DNA of 64,000 nt from CAZRWD01 sp964603785. GTDB lineage: Bacteria; Fermentibacterota; Fermentibacteria; Fermentibacterales; Fermentibacteraceae. The notes beneath the pieces were generated by a model. It was not told the origin of the DNA and did no database searches. It was given only the letters and a program-made list of their open reading frames with translations. Position numbers and translations under genes: made by a program. The stretch lies in NCBI GenBank assembly GCA_964603785.1, contig CAZRWD010000005.1:1-64000 (forward strand), read 5' to 3'. Shown piece after piece: positions 40,989 through 49,956 of the stretch (the stretch's first letter is position 1; the number at the start of each line of letters is the position of its first letter).

Positions 40989-43067
40989 GTGAATCGGATG
41001 CTGCCCCTGATCCTCCTGTCTCTGCCGGCCCACGCGTCACCGCCGGAGCCGGCCGCTCCCGTCGAGCCTTTCGTGATCGAGGCTCCCGGGGGCTCCAGAG
41101 CTGACCCCTACTACTGGATGCGCGACCGGGAGGATCCCAGGACCGTCGAATACCTCGAGGCCGAGAACGCATGGGCCGAGTACGTCCTCGCGCGATTCGC
41201 CGCTCTCGAGGACACGCTCTACCGGGAGATGAGGGCGAGGATGCCCGAGGCCGACTCCACCTTCCCGGCGCCCTTCAACGGGTTCCTCTACTGGAGCAGG
41301 TACGATCCGGGCTCCTCCTACCCGGTCTACCTGAGGCGGCCGGCGGGAGGCGCCGGCGCTGTCGCGACGGTTCTCGACGTGAACGATCTGGCCGCGGGGC
41401 GGGACTACATAGATGCCTGGCCGGTGGTCAGCCCGGACGGGTCCCTGGCGGGGATCGCCTTCGACACGACCGGCTCCCTCGACTACACGATAGTGTTCCG
41501 CGACCTCGAGACCGGCGGGTACCTGGCCGACACGCTCAGGGGCACGGATGGCTCGATCGTCTGGGCCGCGGACTCGAGGACGGTGTTCTTCGGCCTCCAG
41601 GACAGCACGCTCAGGACGGACAGGATAATGAGGCACGAGCTGGGCGCCCCGGGCGTGGGGGACGCGGAGGTCTTCCGGGAGGCCGATCCGACCTTCTGGC
41701 CCTGGGTCTACGGCTCCCCGTCCGGCGAATACGTATTCATCGAGACCTCCAGCTCCACGTCCTCGGAGGTGATGTTCATCCCCTCGGAGGAGCCCCTCTC
41801 GGAGCCCGTGGTGATCCAGCCGCGCACGCCCGGTGTCGAGTACCGCGCGACCGCCCTGGGTGACAGCATCTTCGTCCTCACCAACTGGGGCGCCTCGAAC
41901 TTCCGCATCATGAGGGCATCGCCGGGATCACCCGGCATGGAGGAGTGGGTCGAGGTGGTCCCCGGCCGCGACGGGATCCTGATCGAGGACTTCGATGTCT
42001 TCCCGGGATTCCTCGCCATGCTGGTGAGGAACGGGGGCTTCTCGGAGCTGAGGGTCCTGGGGAGGATCGACGGCGCGGAGTCCGTGGTGGCCGGCGGCGA
42101 GGAGCCGTGCACCATCTGGCTCGGCCCGAACAGGGAGCCTTCCCTGGACGTTTGCAGGTTCGGCTACAGCTCTCCCACGACGCCTCACAGCACGCTGGAG
42201 TACGCACCGGGAGACGATGCCCCGGCGCTCCTTCTGATGGATCCGGTCGGCGGAGGCTTCGATGCCTCGCTATATACCGCCGGCAGGCTCCTCGTGCGGT
42301 CGCACGACGGCGTCGAGGTCCCCATGTCCATCGTCTACAGGTCGGATCTCGGCCCGCCCCTCGACAGGCCGGTACTCCTCTACGGCTACGGAGCATACGG
42401 CTACAGCACGGATCCCTGGTTCAGCGGCTCCCGGATAAGCCTTCTCGACAGGGGCTTCATCTGCGCGATCGCGCACGTCCGCGGAGGCTCGGAGATGGGC
42501 AGGGGCTGGTACGAGTCCGGGAGGCTGCTCCAGAAGAGGAACTCCTTCCTGGACTTCATCGCCTGTGCCCGGTACCTGGTGGAGGGCGGCTACACCGATC
42601 CCGGAAGGCTGTTCGCCATGGGGGAGAGCGCCGGCGGGCTCCTGGTCGGGGCTGTCGCGAACATGGAGCCCGGGCTGTTCAGGGGGATCATCGCCGGGGT
42701 TCCGTTCGTCGACGTGGTCACGACCATGCTCGATCCGGGCATTCCGCTGACCACCAACGAGTACGAGGAGTGGGGCAATCCCGCCGACCCCGGGTTCTAC
42801 GAGTACATGCTGTCCTACTCGCCGTACGACAACGTGCGGCCGGCCGACTACCCGGCGTTGTTCGTGTTCGCCGGGTGGAACGACTTCCAGGTGGGCTACT
42901 GGGAGCCTGCGAAGTGGGTCGCCAGGATCCGCGCCACACGGACCGACGACGATCCCCTCGTTCTGCTGACCGACATGGGTGCCGGCCATGCGGGCGCTTC
43001 CGGCAGGTTCGGTCACCTCTCGATGACGGCCAGGGAGTACGCCTTCATCATCGGGCTCCTGGAGTAG
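40989..43067 (+). CDS. Prolyl oligopeptidase-family serine peptidase (S9A, oligopeptidase B-like)
   Basis: 692 residues from GTG 40989 with GGAGG eight bases upstream. A short hydrophobic start (MLPLILLSLPAHAS) is probably a signal peptide, placing it in the periplasm. Residues ~25-420 form the 7-bladed propeller (DPYYWMRDREDPRTVEYLEAEN at the start is typical), and the C-terminal alpha/beta-hydrolase has Ser547 in GESAGG, Asp in GWNDFQVGYWE and His in GAGHAGASG. Such enzymes cleave short peptides after basic residues or Pro. The exported form is less usual than the cytosolic one. Confidence 0.93.
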   Translation: MNRMLPLILLSLPAHASPPEPAAPVEPFVIEAPGGSRADPYYWMRDREDPRTVEYLEAENAWAEYVLARFAALEDTLYREMRARMPEADSTFPAPFNGFLYWSRYDPGSSYPVYLRRPAGGAGAVATVLDVNDLAAGRDYIDAWPVVSPDGSLAGIAFDTTGSLDYTIVFRDLETGGYLADTLRGTDGSIVWAADSRTVFFGLQDSTLRTDRIMRHELGAPGVGDAEVFREADPTFWPWVYGSPSGEYVFIETSSSTSSEVMFIPSEEPLSEPVVIQPRTPGVEYRATALGDSIFVLTNWGASNFRIMRASPGSPGMEEWVEVVPGRDGILIEDFDVFPGFLAMLVRNGGFSELRVLGRIDGAESVVAGGEEPCTIWLGPNREPSLDVCRFGYSSPTTPHSTLEYAPGDDAPALLLMDPVGGGFDASLYTAGRLLVRSHDGVEVPMSIVYRSDLGPPLDRPVLLYGYGAYGYSTDPWFSGSRISLLDRGFICAIAHVRGGSEMGRGWYESGRLLQKRNSFLDFIACARYLVEGGYTDPGRLFAMGESAGGLLVGAVANMEPGLFRGIIAGVPFVDVVTTMLDPGIPLTTNEYEEWGNPADPGFYEYMLSYSPYDNVRPADYPALFVFAGWNDFQVGYWEPAKWVARIRATRTDDDPLVLLTDMGAGHAGASGRFGHLSMTAREYAFIIGLLE

Positions 43068-43070
43068 CCG

Positions 43071-43099
43071 GGCCCGCGGCGGAGGGGCCGCCGCGGGCC
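43071..43099. terminator. 12-bp hairpin between convergent genes
   Basis: GGCCCGCGGCGG (43071-43082) and its complement (43088-43099), loop AGGGG, between the S9 peptidase stop (43067) and the SIMPL gene stop (43110). No T-run. Confidence 0.6.
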
Positions 43100-43109
43100 G
43101 GGACCCCCG

Positions 43110-43847
43110 TCAGTCGATCTCCCAGGAGATCGTGACGCTGGTCTGTACGGTCAGGCTCGAGGGCATGATGGATGGCGCGGCCATTCCCCCGCCGCCCTCC
43201 CCCATGCTCATCGAGGCGCTCATGTAGCCGTAGTCGTATCCATAGTAGGGATCGTAGTAGTCGTACGAGTACTCGCTGATCATCGTCGGCTCGCCCAGGG
43301 CGACGCCGGTCTCCAGGGCGAGCTGCTCGGCACGCTCCCTGGCGTCGGCCACGGCCCGCGACCTGGCCTCCCTGTAGAGCCCGGAGCGGTCCTCGAGCGT
43401 GAAGTAGACGCTGGAGATGTAGTTCGCACCGCCCTCGACCACCGCCGCGATGACCTGCCCGACCCTGTCGGGATCGTGCAGCTCGAGGTTCGCATAGTCG
43501 GAGACGTGGTAGAGCAGGACATCCGTGTATACATAGTTGTAATCATCGTACTCATATTCGGTCCAGATGCTGTAGGAGGTGGTGGAGATGTCTTCCTCGT
43601 CCACTCCGAACCTGCCCGCGGCGGCGATGGCCCCCCGCATGCGCTCCGAGGCCTCCTCGACCGCCTCCACCGCGCTGTAGGCGGTTATGTCCACACCGAA
43701 GGCGATGTTCGCCATGTCGGGCTCGGCGGATGCCGTGCCGTAGCCCGTGACGGATATCTGCCTGGGGTATTCGTAGCCCCCGTCCTGCGCCGCGGACACC
43801 CCCGACAGCACAAGGACCGCCGCGGCAGCCAGCTGCATGATTCTCAT
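43110..43847 (-). CDS. SIMPL-domain (DUF541) periplasmic protein
   Basis: 245 residues, ATG with GAGGAGGAA upstream. Signal peptide MRIMQLAAAAVLVLSGVSAAQ, then the SIMPL core: ISVTGYGTASAEPDMANIAFGVD, ERMRGAIAAAGRFGVDEEDISTTSYSI-type segment, and the C-terminal ARSRAVADARERAEQLALETG. SIMPL proteins (Bacillus YxdJ/OMP26-like, human SIMPL) are secreted oligomers of unclear function, sometimes linked to stress resistance. An unusual feature is a tyrosine-rich stretch (~residues 95-110 and again ~195-210) followed by a Gly/Met-rich spacer. Confidence 0.88.
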   Translation of the reverse strand: MRIMQLAAAAVLVLSGVSAAQDGGYEYPRQISVTGYGTASAEPDMANIAFGVDITAYSAVEAVEEASERMRGAIAAAGRFGVDEEDISTTSYSIWTEYEYDDYNYVYTDVLLYHVSDYANLELHDPDRVGQVIAAVVEGGANYISSVYFTLEDRSGLYREARSRAVADARERAEQLALETGVALGEPTMISEYSYDYYDPYYGYDYGYMSASMSMGEGGGGMAAPSIMPSSLTVQTSVTISWEID

Positions 43848-43993
43848 CGATTCCTCCTCGATTCGGGTGACCTGTCTCTCCTGTACATACCTCGGCCTCA
43901 GGGCTTAGATTCCCCCCGGTCCGTATCCCGTCGAATATCACCTCCGGGCGGTCCGCGGGGAATTACCGGCGCCCCGTGCCTGCGAGAGGCTGG

Positions 43994-46900
43994 ATGAGAA
44001 GGTTCGTACCCGGTTTCATCGAGCAGAGGGTCTCCCGCGGCGAGAGCTCCGGCTGCTTCGAGGGCGCGGCGATAGTCCTCGACATACCGGGGTTCACCTC
44101 TCTGACGGAGGCCTTCATACCGAGGGGCAGCAGCGGTGCCGAGGACCTCTCCGCCCTGCTGAACCAGCTCCTGGAACCCGCGATACGCTCGATCGTCCTG
44201 TCCGGCGGCTTCATCGGCAGCTTCGCCGGTGACTCGATCTCGGGGATACTCCCCGGAGCCTCCCCCGAGGAGGCACAGGTCGTAGCCGAGCTCATGAGCA
44301 CCGCGCTCAGGGATGCCTGCGGCCCCGGACCGGGATCGCTCGCGAAGGCCGGGATCGCCTCGGGGCAGTTCTGGTGGGCGGCCTTCCGCGGGTCCTCCAG
44401 GCTCTTCCACTGTCTGGGCGGGCGCGCCCTCGTCCATGCGATGCTGGCGCAGGAATCCTGCCTGCCGGGCGAGCGCAGGGTCTTCACCGGCCGGTTCGAG
44501 TCCTCCACCCTGGCCTCCACGGTCCGGTCGATCGAGGGTTGCGACGCCGGCTTCGTACCGGGGAGGATCGCCTCTCTGGAGATCCCGGGCGAGTTCAGGT
44601 TCGTGACCAGCGTCTTCGTCTCCTGCGAGTGCGACAATCCCTTCGACGTCGATCCCCGCTTCGTGGAGGCGGTCGTCGAGCTGTCGGAGCGGTACGACGG
44701 CTATGTCAGCGGCCTCGACTTCAAGCCCGGGGGCTCGAACGTCCTCGTCCTCTTCGGGGCTCCGGTCTCGCACGAGGACGACGTCCGGAGGGCCGACCAG
44801 TTCCTTCGCGACCTCGTCACGGCCTCCGACCGCAGGATCAGGGGGGGGGTCGAGTCCGGCCCCGTCTTCGCCGGCATACTGGGATCGCACGAACATGCCT
44901 GCTACACGGCGATCGGGTCCTCCGTCAACCTCTCCGCGAGGCTCATGTACAGGGCCGTCTGGGGAGGGATCCTCGCGGGGCCGGAGTTCTCCTCGAGAAG
45001 CTCGCTCCGGTTCATCCGGTCCGTCGACCTCAGGGTGAAGGGGCTGAGGGCCGACGTGAAGGCATCCCTGATGTCGCCGTACGGATACGCCGAGCAGAAC
45101 CAGGGCTTCCACGGCCCCTTCCTCGGGAGGGAGGAGGACCTGTCGACCGTCTCGGACCTCCTCGAGGGTGCCTCCCGGGGTCCCGGGGCGAGGGTGATCC
45201 ACATCCTCGGAGAGGCCGGGGCGGGGAAGAGCAGGCTGGTGAGCGAGTGCACCAGGCGTCATCCGGAGATCTCCTTCCACGTCATGCAGGCGGATGCGGT
45301 GCTCATGAAGAGCCTCAATCCATTCACCCGCTTCTTCAGGAGGTTCTTCGCACAGAGCGACCAGGCGGGGTCCGAGCAGAACAGGGCCGCCTTCGACGAG
45401 GGAGTGTCGGCCCTGTGCGCATCGTCCTTCCTCTCGGGCGGGGATGGAGGCTCGTCCTCGGATCTGAGGCGCCTCGCGCCCGCCCTGGGGTCCCTGGTCG
45501 GACTGCGATGGCCGGACTCCGTGTTCGAGAGGCTGGATCCGAAGCTGAAGCTCGAGAACATCGCGGAGGCCGTCAGGAGCTTCTTCCGGCTCCTCTGCGC
45601 CGCAGGACCCTGCGTGATCGTGGTGGACGACGCACAATGGCTCGACGGGGACTCGTGCAGACTGCTCGAGAGGCTTGCCGACTCCCTGACCGGGGAGGAC
45701 GTCCGCTGGATGATCGTCTCCAGACCAGCCGGCCACGCCTGCCTGCCGGGTTTCGCGACCGATCCGGCCCGCTCGGTGCAGCTCCGTCTCGAGCCCCTGG
45801 ATCGCGACCTGGTGGAGCGCCTGGTGGAGCACGAGCTGGGCGCGTGGCCCTCCGAGGGCTTCACGGACTTCCTCTGCTCCCAGACAGGCGGCAACCCCCT
45901 CTTCCTGGAGCAGTACTGCCGCTTCCTGTTCGAGTCCGGCCGGCTCTCCGAGGTGGACGGGCATCTCGATCTCTCGGACTCCTCCCCGGGCCTCCCGGCC
46001 GGGATCAGCTCCCTTCTGGTGGCCAGGCTCGACAGGCTGCAGGACGACCTGAGGACGACCATTCAGGCCGCGGCGATCCTGGGCAGGGAGTTCGAGACGG
46101 GCGTCCTGTCGGGCATGCTCGCCGGACGGGATGTGGGGGAGGCCCTGCGGCAGGGCGTCGAAGAGGGGATCTGGCAGCCCGTCCACGGTGAAGTCCACTC
46201 GTTCGGGAACGCCCTCATGAGGGATGCAGCGTACTCCATGCAGCTCGCCTCGCGGTTGCGCGAACTCCACGCCCTGGCCGCCGCGGCCATCGAATCGTCC
46301 CATCCCGGCGATCCGGAATGGTACGACGACCTCGCGTACCATTACGAGAAGGCGGGCATGGTCTGCGCCGCCTGCGAGAATCTCGGGAAGGCCGCCGAAT
46401 GGGCGGGGAGCAGGTTCATGGTCAGACAGGCGATCGACCTCTACGGGAGGCTCGCCGGTCTCCTCCCCGACGGCGCCCGAAGGATATCCGCCCTTCTCTC
46501 GATGGCCGAACTCGAATGGAACTCCGGGCGATGGGAGGATGCGCTCGGGACATTCCGCGGCCTGGAGCCGGTCTGCCTCTCCCTCGGCATGTACAGGGAG
46601 GCCGCGAAGGCGTGCCAGAGAACGGGCAGGATACTGCTGGACACCGGCGAGGAGGAGGCGGGGCTCGAAGCCCTGCGCAGGGCCGGGGACCACCTGGACC
46701 GGCAGGAGGACCTCTCGCTGCGGTCCCAGATCTGCATGGCGAAGGTCTACCAGATGCAGAACGCCGGCATCCGGGAGGGGATCCGGGAACTTCTCGAGGA
46801 GGGTCTCGGGCATGCCGAGGCGTCGGGGGACGAGGAGCAGATCCTCCGCGCAAGGGGCAGCATCGGCAACTCCCTGCTGGAGGCCGGGGACTACTCCAGG

Positions 46901-47737
46901 GCTCTCGAGCGCTACGAGCAGGTGGTCGAGGGGGCCTCGCGCTCCGGGAACCTGCCCCTGGAGGCCGTGACGCTGGGGAACATGGCCCTGGCGTACAAGT
47001 ACCTCGGCCAGCACGACCGGGCGACCTCGCTCCTGTGGCGCCAGCTCCGCCTTGCCGAGGATACGGGCAACAGGTACCTCGCGATGCTCGCCCACGGCAA
47101 CCTCGGAACGCAGCTCTCCGGCGGATGGGACTGGGAGGGGTCTCTAGCCTGCTACCGGAGGGCCGTGGAGATCGCGTCCGGCCTCGGGTCGCGTCAGCAT
47201 GAGGGCATAGCCAGGTCGAACCTCGCCATGCAGTCCGCGAGGATGGGCTTCCTCGAAGGAGCACCCGGGCATGCGAGGAAGGCTGTGGAGCTGGTCCGGG
47301 ACAAGGCCTTCGCGTACTACTACGGGAGCTTCCTCGTGATCGAGGGGGAGGTGCTGGCGCTGGCCGGACGCCATTCGGAGGCTCTGGCGTCGGTGGACGA
47401 GGCCGAACCCCTGGAGGACATGGAAGTCTACGCCGGAGCCATCGCCCTGGTGCGAGCCAGGTGCCTCATGGCGCGGAACGAGTCTGACGCCGCCCTCGGG
47501 CTTCTCGAGCCGCTGCTCGGGTACCAGGACGCGGATACCCCCCCCGAGGCGTCGCTGCTGGTCTGGAGGATCACGGGGTCGCCGTCCGACAGGTCGAAGT
47601 GTCTGGATCTCAACAGGGCCGCCTCCTCGGGGAGATTTCCCTGGAGGGCAGTGCTCAGGCTGAGGGAGCTGGGCGAGGATGTGTCGGGCTTCCCCCCCCT
47701 CCCGCCGGGGGAGGTGATCGATGCCGCATCATCCTGA
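43994..47737 (+). CDS. Two-domain class III nucleotidyl cyclase fused to an ATPase and TPR region (soluble-adenylyl-cyclase-like)
   Basis: About 1247 residues. C1 cyclase domain at ~20-190 with both metal aspartates, Asp30 (VLDIPGF) and Asp80 (FAGDSISG). C2 domain at ~195-370 with Asn312 and Arg316 (VNLSARLM) but without metal residues, so a single active site would form between C1 and C2 as in mammalian sAC. The base-recognition positions are not canonical: the usual Lys of K-F-x-G-D is Ser and the usual Asp before the Y-T-x-I-G strand is Cys, so ATP preference is uncertain. Then an AAA/NACHT-like ATPase (P-loop GEAGAGKS at ~406; Walker B VIVVDDAQWLD) and ~600 residues of TPR helices. ATG 43994 (GAGAGG four bases upstream) is preferred to GTG 43976. 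Confidence 0.88.
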   Translation: MRRFVPGFIEQRVSRGESSGCFEGAAIVLDIPGFTSLTEAFIPRGSSGAEDLSALLNQLLEPAIRSIVLSGGFIGSFAGDSISGILPGASPEEAQVVAELMSTALRDACGPGPGSLAKAGIASGQFWWAAFRGSSRLFHCLGGRALVHAMLAQESCLPGERRVFTGRFESSTLASTVRSIEGCDAGFVPGRIASLEIPGEFRFVTSVFVSCECDNPFDVDPRFVEAVVELSERYDGYVSGLDFKPGGSNVLVLFGAPVSHEDDVRRADQFLRDLVTASDRRIRGGVESGPVFAGILGSHEHACYTAIGSSVNLSARLMYRAVWGGILAGPEFSSRSSLRFIRSVDLRVKGLRADVKASLMSPYGYAEQNQGFHGPFLGREEDLSTVSDLLEGASRGPGARVIHILGEAGAGKSRLVSECTRRHPEISFHVMQADAVLMKSLNPFTRFFRRFFAQSDQAGSEQNRAAFDEGVSALCASSFLSGGDGGSSSDLRRLAPALGSLVGLRWPDSVFERLDPKLKLENIAEAVRSFFRLLCAAGPCVIVVDDAQWLDGDSCRLLERLADSLTGEDVRWMIVSRPAGHACLPGFATDPARSVQLRLEPLDRDLVERLVEHELGAWPSEGFTDFLCSQTGGNPLFLEQYCRFLFESGRLSEVDGHLDLSDSSPGLPAGISSLLVARLDRLQDDLRTTIQAAAILGREFETGVLSGMLAGRDVGEALRQGVEEGIWQPVHGEVHSFGNALMRDAAYSMQLASRLRELHALAAAAIESSHPGDPEWYDDLAYHYEKAGMVCAACENLGKAAEWAGSRFMVRQAIDLYGRLAGLLPDGARRISALLSMAELEWNSGRWEDALGTFRGLEPVCLSLGMYREAAKACQRTGRILLDTGEEEAGLEALRRAGDHLDRQEDLSLRSQICMAKVYQMQNAGIREGIRELLEEGLGHAEASGDEEQILRARGSIGNSLLEAGDYSRALERYEQVVEGASRSGNLPLEAVTLGNMALAYKYLGQHDRATSLLWRQLRLAEDTGNRYLAMLAHGNLGTQLSGGWDWEGSLACYRRAVEIASGLGSRQHEGIARSNLAMQSARMGFLEGAPGHARKAVELVRDKAFAYYYGSFLVIEGEVLALAGRHSEALASVDEAEPLEDMEVYAGAIALVRARCLMARNESDAALGLLEPLLGYQDADTPPEASLLVWRITGSPSDRSKCLDLNRAASSGRFPWRAVLRLRELGEDVSGFPPLPPGEVIDAASS

Positions 47738-47758
47738 GAGGATCTGAGGCGTCAGGTC

Positions 47759-47822
47759 GGAGCCCCGTGCGGGCTCCCGGGATATCGGCTGATCTCTCCC
47801 GGCGCCCTCCGGCCGCCGGGAG
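47759..47822 (+). terminator. Two consecutive hairpins between the cyclase and dehydratase-like genes
   Basis: GGAGCCC/GGGCTCC (47759-47765 and 47771-47777, 5-nt loop) and CTCCCGGC/GCCGGGAG (47796-47803 and 47815-47822, 11-nt loop). The first could end the cyclase transcript; the second lies just before the GGAGG of the next gene and could affect its translation. No T-tract. Confidence 0.35.
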
Positions 47823-47838
47823 CGGCAGGAGGGCTGCA

Positions 47839-49131
47839 ATGAACGAGACAGTCGGAAGCGAGACTCACAGGAGGATGTGGGAGGAGCTGGGCATGAACCT
47901 CGAGCTCCACGATCGCCTCCTCGAGGGTCTCGACCGGTCCCACCAGAGGATGATCGTCGCCAGGTCCGGCCGCCCCGCGGCCATGGGCATCTTCGACGAG
48001 GCCTTCCACGACTCCCACTCGGGTCGGGTGGCGGACATCGTGGGGTTCAGGAAGGCGGGGGGCAGGTCGATCGGCACCTTCTGCATCTACGTGCCGGACG
48101 AGATCGCCTTCGCAGCCGGCGTGGCGCCGATGGCCCTGTGCGGCGGCTCCGCCTGGGCCGTCGATCAGGCGGACAGGCTGCTTCCGAGGGACATATGCCC
48201 TCTCGTGAGGTCGACCTTCGGGATGTCCGTGAGCGGGACCTGTCCGTACAAGACATTGAAGGACTTCGGACTGGGCGAGACGACCTGCGATGCCAAGAAG
48301 AAGGCCTGGGACCTCGTCGGCTTCCCGTCGCTCGAGCTGCCGCAGAGGAAGAGCCGCGAGGACCGCGACCTCTGGATGACCGAGGTCAGGCGGTTCGCGG
48401 GGATGATGGAGGATCTCTCCGGAGCATCCATCACGGTCCCGGCGCTCCGGGAGGGTATCCGCCTCGGGAACAGGCGCCGCGAGATACTCAGGGAGATCAA
48501 CGAGACCAGGAGGCTTCCCGAGCCTCCGATAAGCGGGCTCGATGCGCTGCTCGTCTCCCAGGCGGCGCTGGCGATGGACGTCAGGAGGTTCATCGAGGCG
48601 GGAGAGGAGCTGCTCGAGGAGCTCGGAGCGAGGATCAGGGAGGGCAGGGGAGCCTATTCGGAGCCCGGCCCCAGGGTGCTCTACGCGGGCAGCCCCTCGC
48701 CGATGGGCTTCGCGAAGATCCACTTCATCCTCGAGACCTCCCGCTTCAGGGTCGTGAGCGACGAGTCGTGCACCGGTGCAAGGTACTGGAGGGGGGTCGT
48801 CGACGATTCCCCGGACGACGTCGAATCCCTTCTCGGTGCGATTGCGGACAGGTACTTCGCGATAGACTGCGCCTGCTTCTCCCCGAACGCCGACAGGCTG
48901 GACAACATCAGGGCGATGATCCGCGACTGGTCCGTCGATGCCGTCGTGCACGGCGTCCTCCAGTACTGTCACGGCTTCGACATCGAGTCCCGCACGCTGG
49001 ACAGGGCGCTCTCGAAGGACGGGATCCCGACCTTCAGGATAGTGACGGACTACTCGGAGCAGGACGAGGAGCAGACCAGGGTGAGGGTCGAGGCCTTCCG
49101 CGAGATGGTCGAGGGAAGGTCCTCCGAGTGA
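47839..49131 (+). CDS. 2-hydroxyacyl-CoA dehydratase D-subunit-like protein (double-cubane-cluster type)
   Basis: 430 residues, ATG with GGAGG upstream. FCIYVPDEIAFAAGVAPMALCGGS, CPLVRSTFG, GETTCDAKKKAWDLV and VVHGVLQYCHGFDIES are features of HgdB/YjiM-type proteins; the KKK after TTCD and single-subunit form point to the 'double-cubane cluster protein' group, reductases holding an [8Fe-9S] cluster and activated by an ATP-driven Fe-S protein. No activator (HgdC/YjiL) is next to it here. Cysteines at CGGS, CPL, CPY, TCD, SCTG, CACF and QYC could ligate clusters. Its stop overlaps the methyltransferase start. Confidence 0.85.
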   Translation: MNETVGSETHRRMWEELGMNLELHDRLLEGLDRSHQRMIVARSGRPAAMGIFDEAFHDSHSGRVADIVGFRKAGGRSIGTFCIYVPDEIAFAAGVAPMALCGGSAWAVDQADRLLPRDICPLVRSTFGMSVSGTCPYKTLKDFGLGETTCDAKKKAWDLVGFPSLELPQRKSREDRDLWMTEVRRFAGMMEDLSGASITVPALREGIRLGNRRREILREINETRRLPEPPISGLDALLVSQAALAMDVRRFIEAGEELLEELGARIREGRGAYSEPGPRVLYAGSPSPMGFAKIHFILETSRFRVVSDESCTGARYWRGVVDDSPDDVESLLGAIADRYFAIDCACFSPNADRLDNIRAMIRDWSVDAVVHGVLQYCHGFDIESRTLDRALSKDGIPTFRIVTDYSEQDEEQTRVRVEAFREMVEGRSSE

Positions 49132-49892
49132 GCCATGCGCCCCCCGGCGGACACCTCCCGGACCCGGTCGGTACCGATGTCCTGGAGGAGATGCTGGGGG
49201 GCTTGAAACCTTCATCCTGCCTGGATATCGCGACAGGCGTGGGCGCCTCCCTGGAGACCGCCGCCGGGCTGCTGCCCTCGGCCCGTCTTCTCGTCGGCAT
49301 GGACATCTCACGCGCAAACCTGGCCAGGACCGGGACGAGGTTCGGCGGGAGCGGGTTCCTGCCGGTCGCCGGAGACGGGCACGCACCCCCCTTCGGCCCG
49401 GGTGCGTTCGATTCCGTGGTTATCGTCAACTCCCTTCACCATTTCCACGATCCGGCCGGGGTGCTGCGGGAGGCCGCCCGCCTCCTCTCGCAGGGAGGCT
49501 TCATGATCGTCTCCGAGATGTACCGGAGCAGGCAGGGCCCGGCTAGGGACACCCATGTCCTCCTCCACGGCTGGTGGGCCCGGATAGACAGGCTCAACGG
49601 CGTGCCGCACTACGAAACCCTCACCAGGAGAAGGCTGCTGGGTATGCCCTGCGAGGCCGGGCTCCGGGTGGAGGCGTTCACAGACAGCATCGGCGAGATC
49701 CCCGAGCCCGCTACCGGGGAGGCCATGGAGGGCCTGCGGAAGTCGATCGAGGTCTATCTCGCCAGGATCCCCGCAGGGACCCCATGGTCCGCCGGGCTCG
49801 AGCGGGAGGGCGCGCTCCTCTCGAGACGGCTCTCGACCAGGGGATTCTCCCCCGCCGCGAGTCTGTCGATGCTGTTGCGCCCGGATCGCTGA
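49128..49892 (+). CDS. Class I SAM-dependent methyltransferase
   Basis: 254 residues. CLDIATGVGASLETAA is the SAM-binding glycine loop (motif I), GMDISRANL motif II, VAGDGHAPPFGPGAFDSVV motif III and LHHFHDPAGVLREAARLLSQGG the typical post-motif segment of UbiE/type-11 methyltransferases. Substrate unknown. GTG start shares GTGA with the stop of the dehydratase-like gene, implying coordinated production and perhaps a common pathway. Confidence 0.88.
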   Translation: MSHAPPGGHLPDPVGTDVLEEMLGGLKPSSCLDIATGVGASLETAAGLLPSARLLVGMDISRANLARTGTRFGGSGFLPVAGDGHAPPFGPGAFDSVVIVNSLHHFHDPAGVLREAARLLSQGGFMIVSEMYRSRQGPARDTHVLLHGWWARIDRLNGVPHYETLTRRRLLGMPCEAGLRVEAFTDSIGEIPEPATGEAMEGLRKSIEVYLARIPAGTPWSAGLEREGALLSRRLSTRGFSPAASLSMLLRPDR

Positions 49893-49956
49893 AACCCTCC
49901 GGCCGTGCGGGGGTATCTATGGAGAGCGCCGGGACACGGCGGGAACAGGGGAGGAA

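Noticed and set aside
47599..47838. Extended N-terminus of the dehydratase-like protein
   Set aside because: The frame is open upstream, but it lies inside the cyclase gene and two hairpins; the ATG at 47839 has a good ribosome site and gives the normal family N-terminus.
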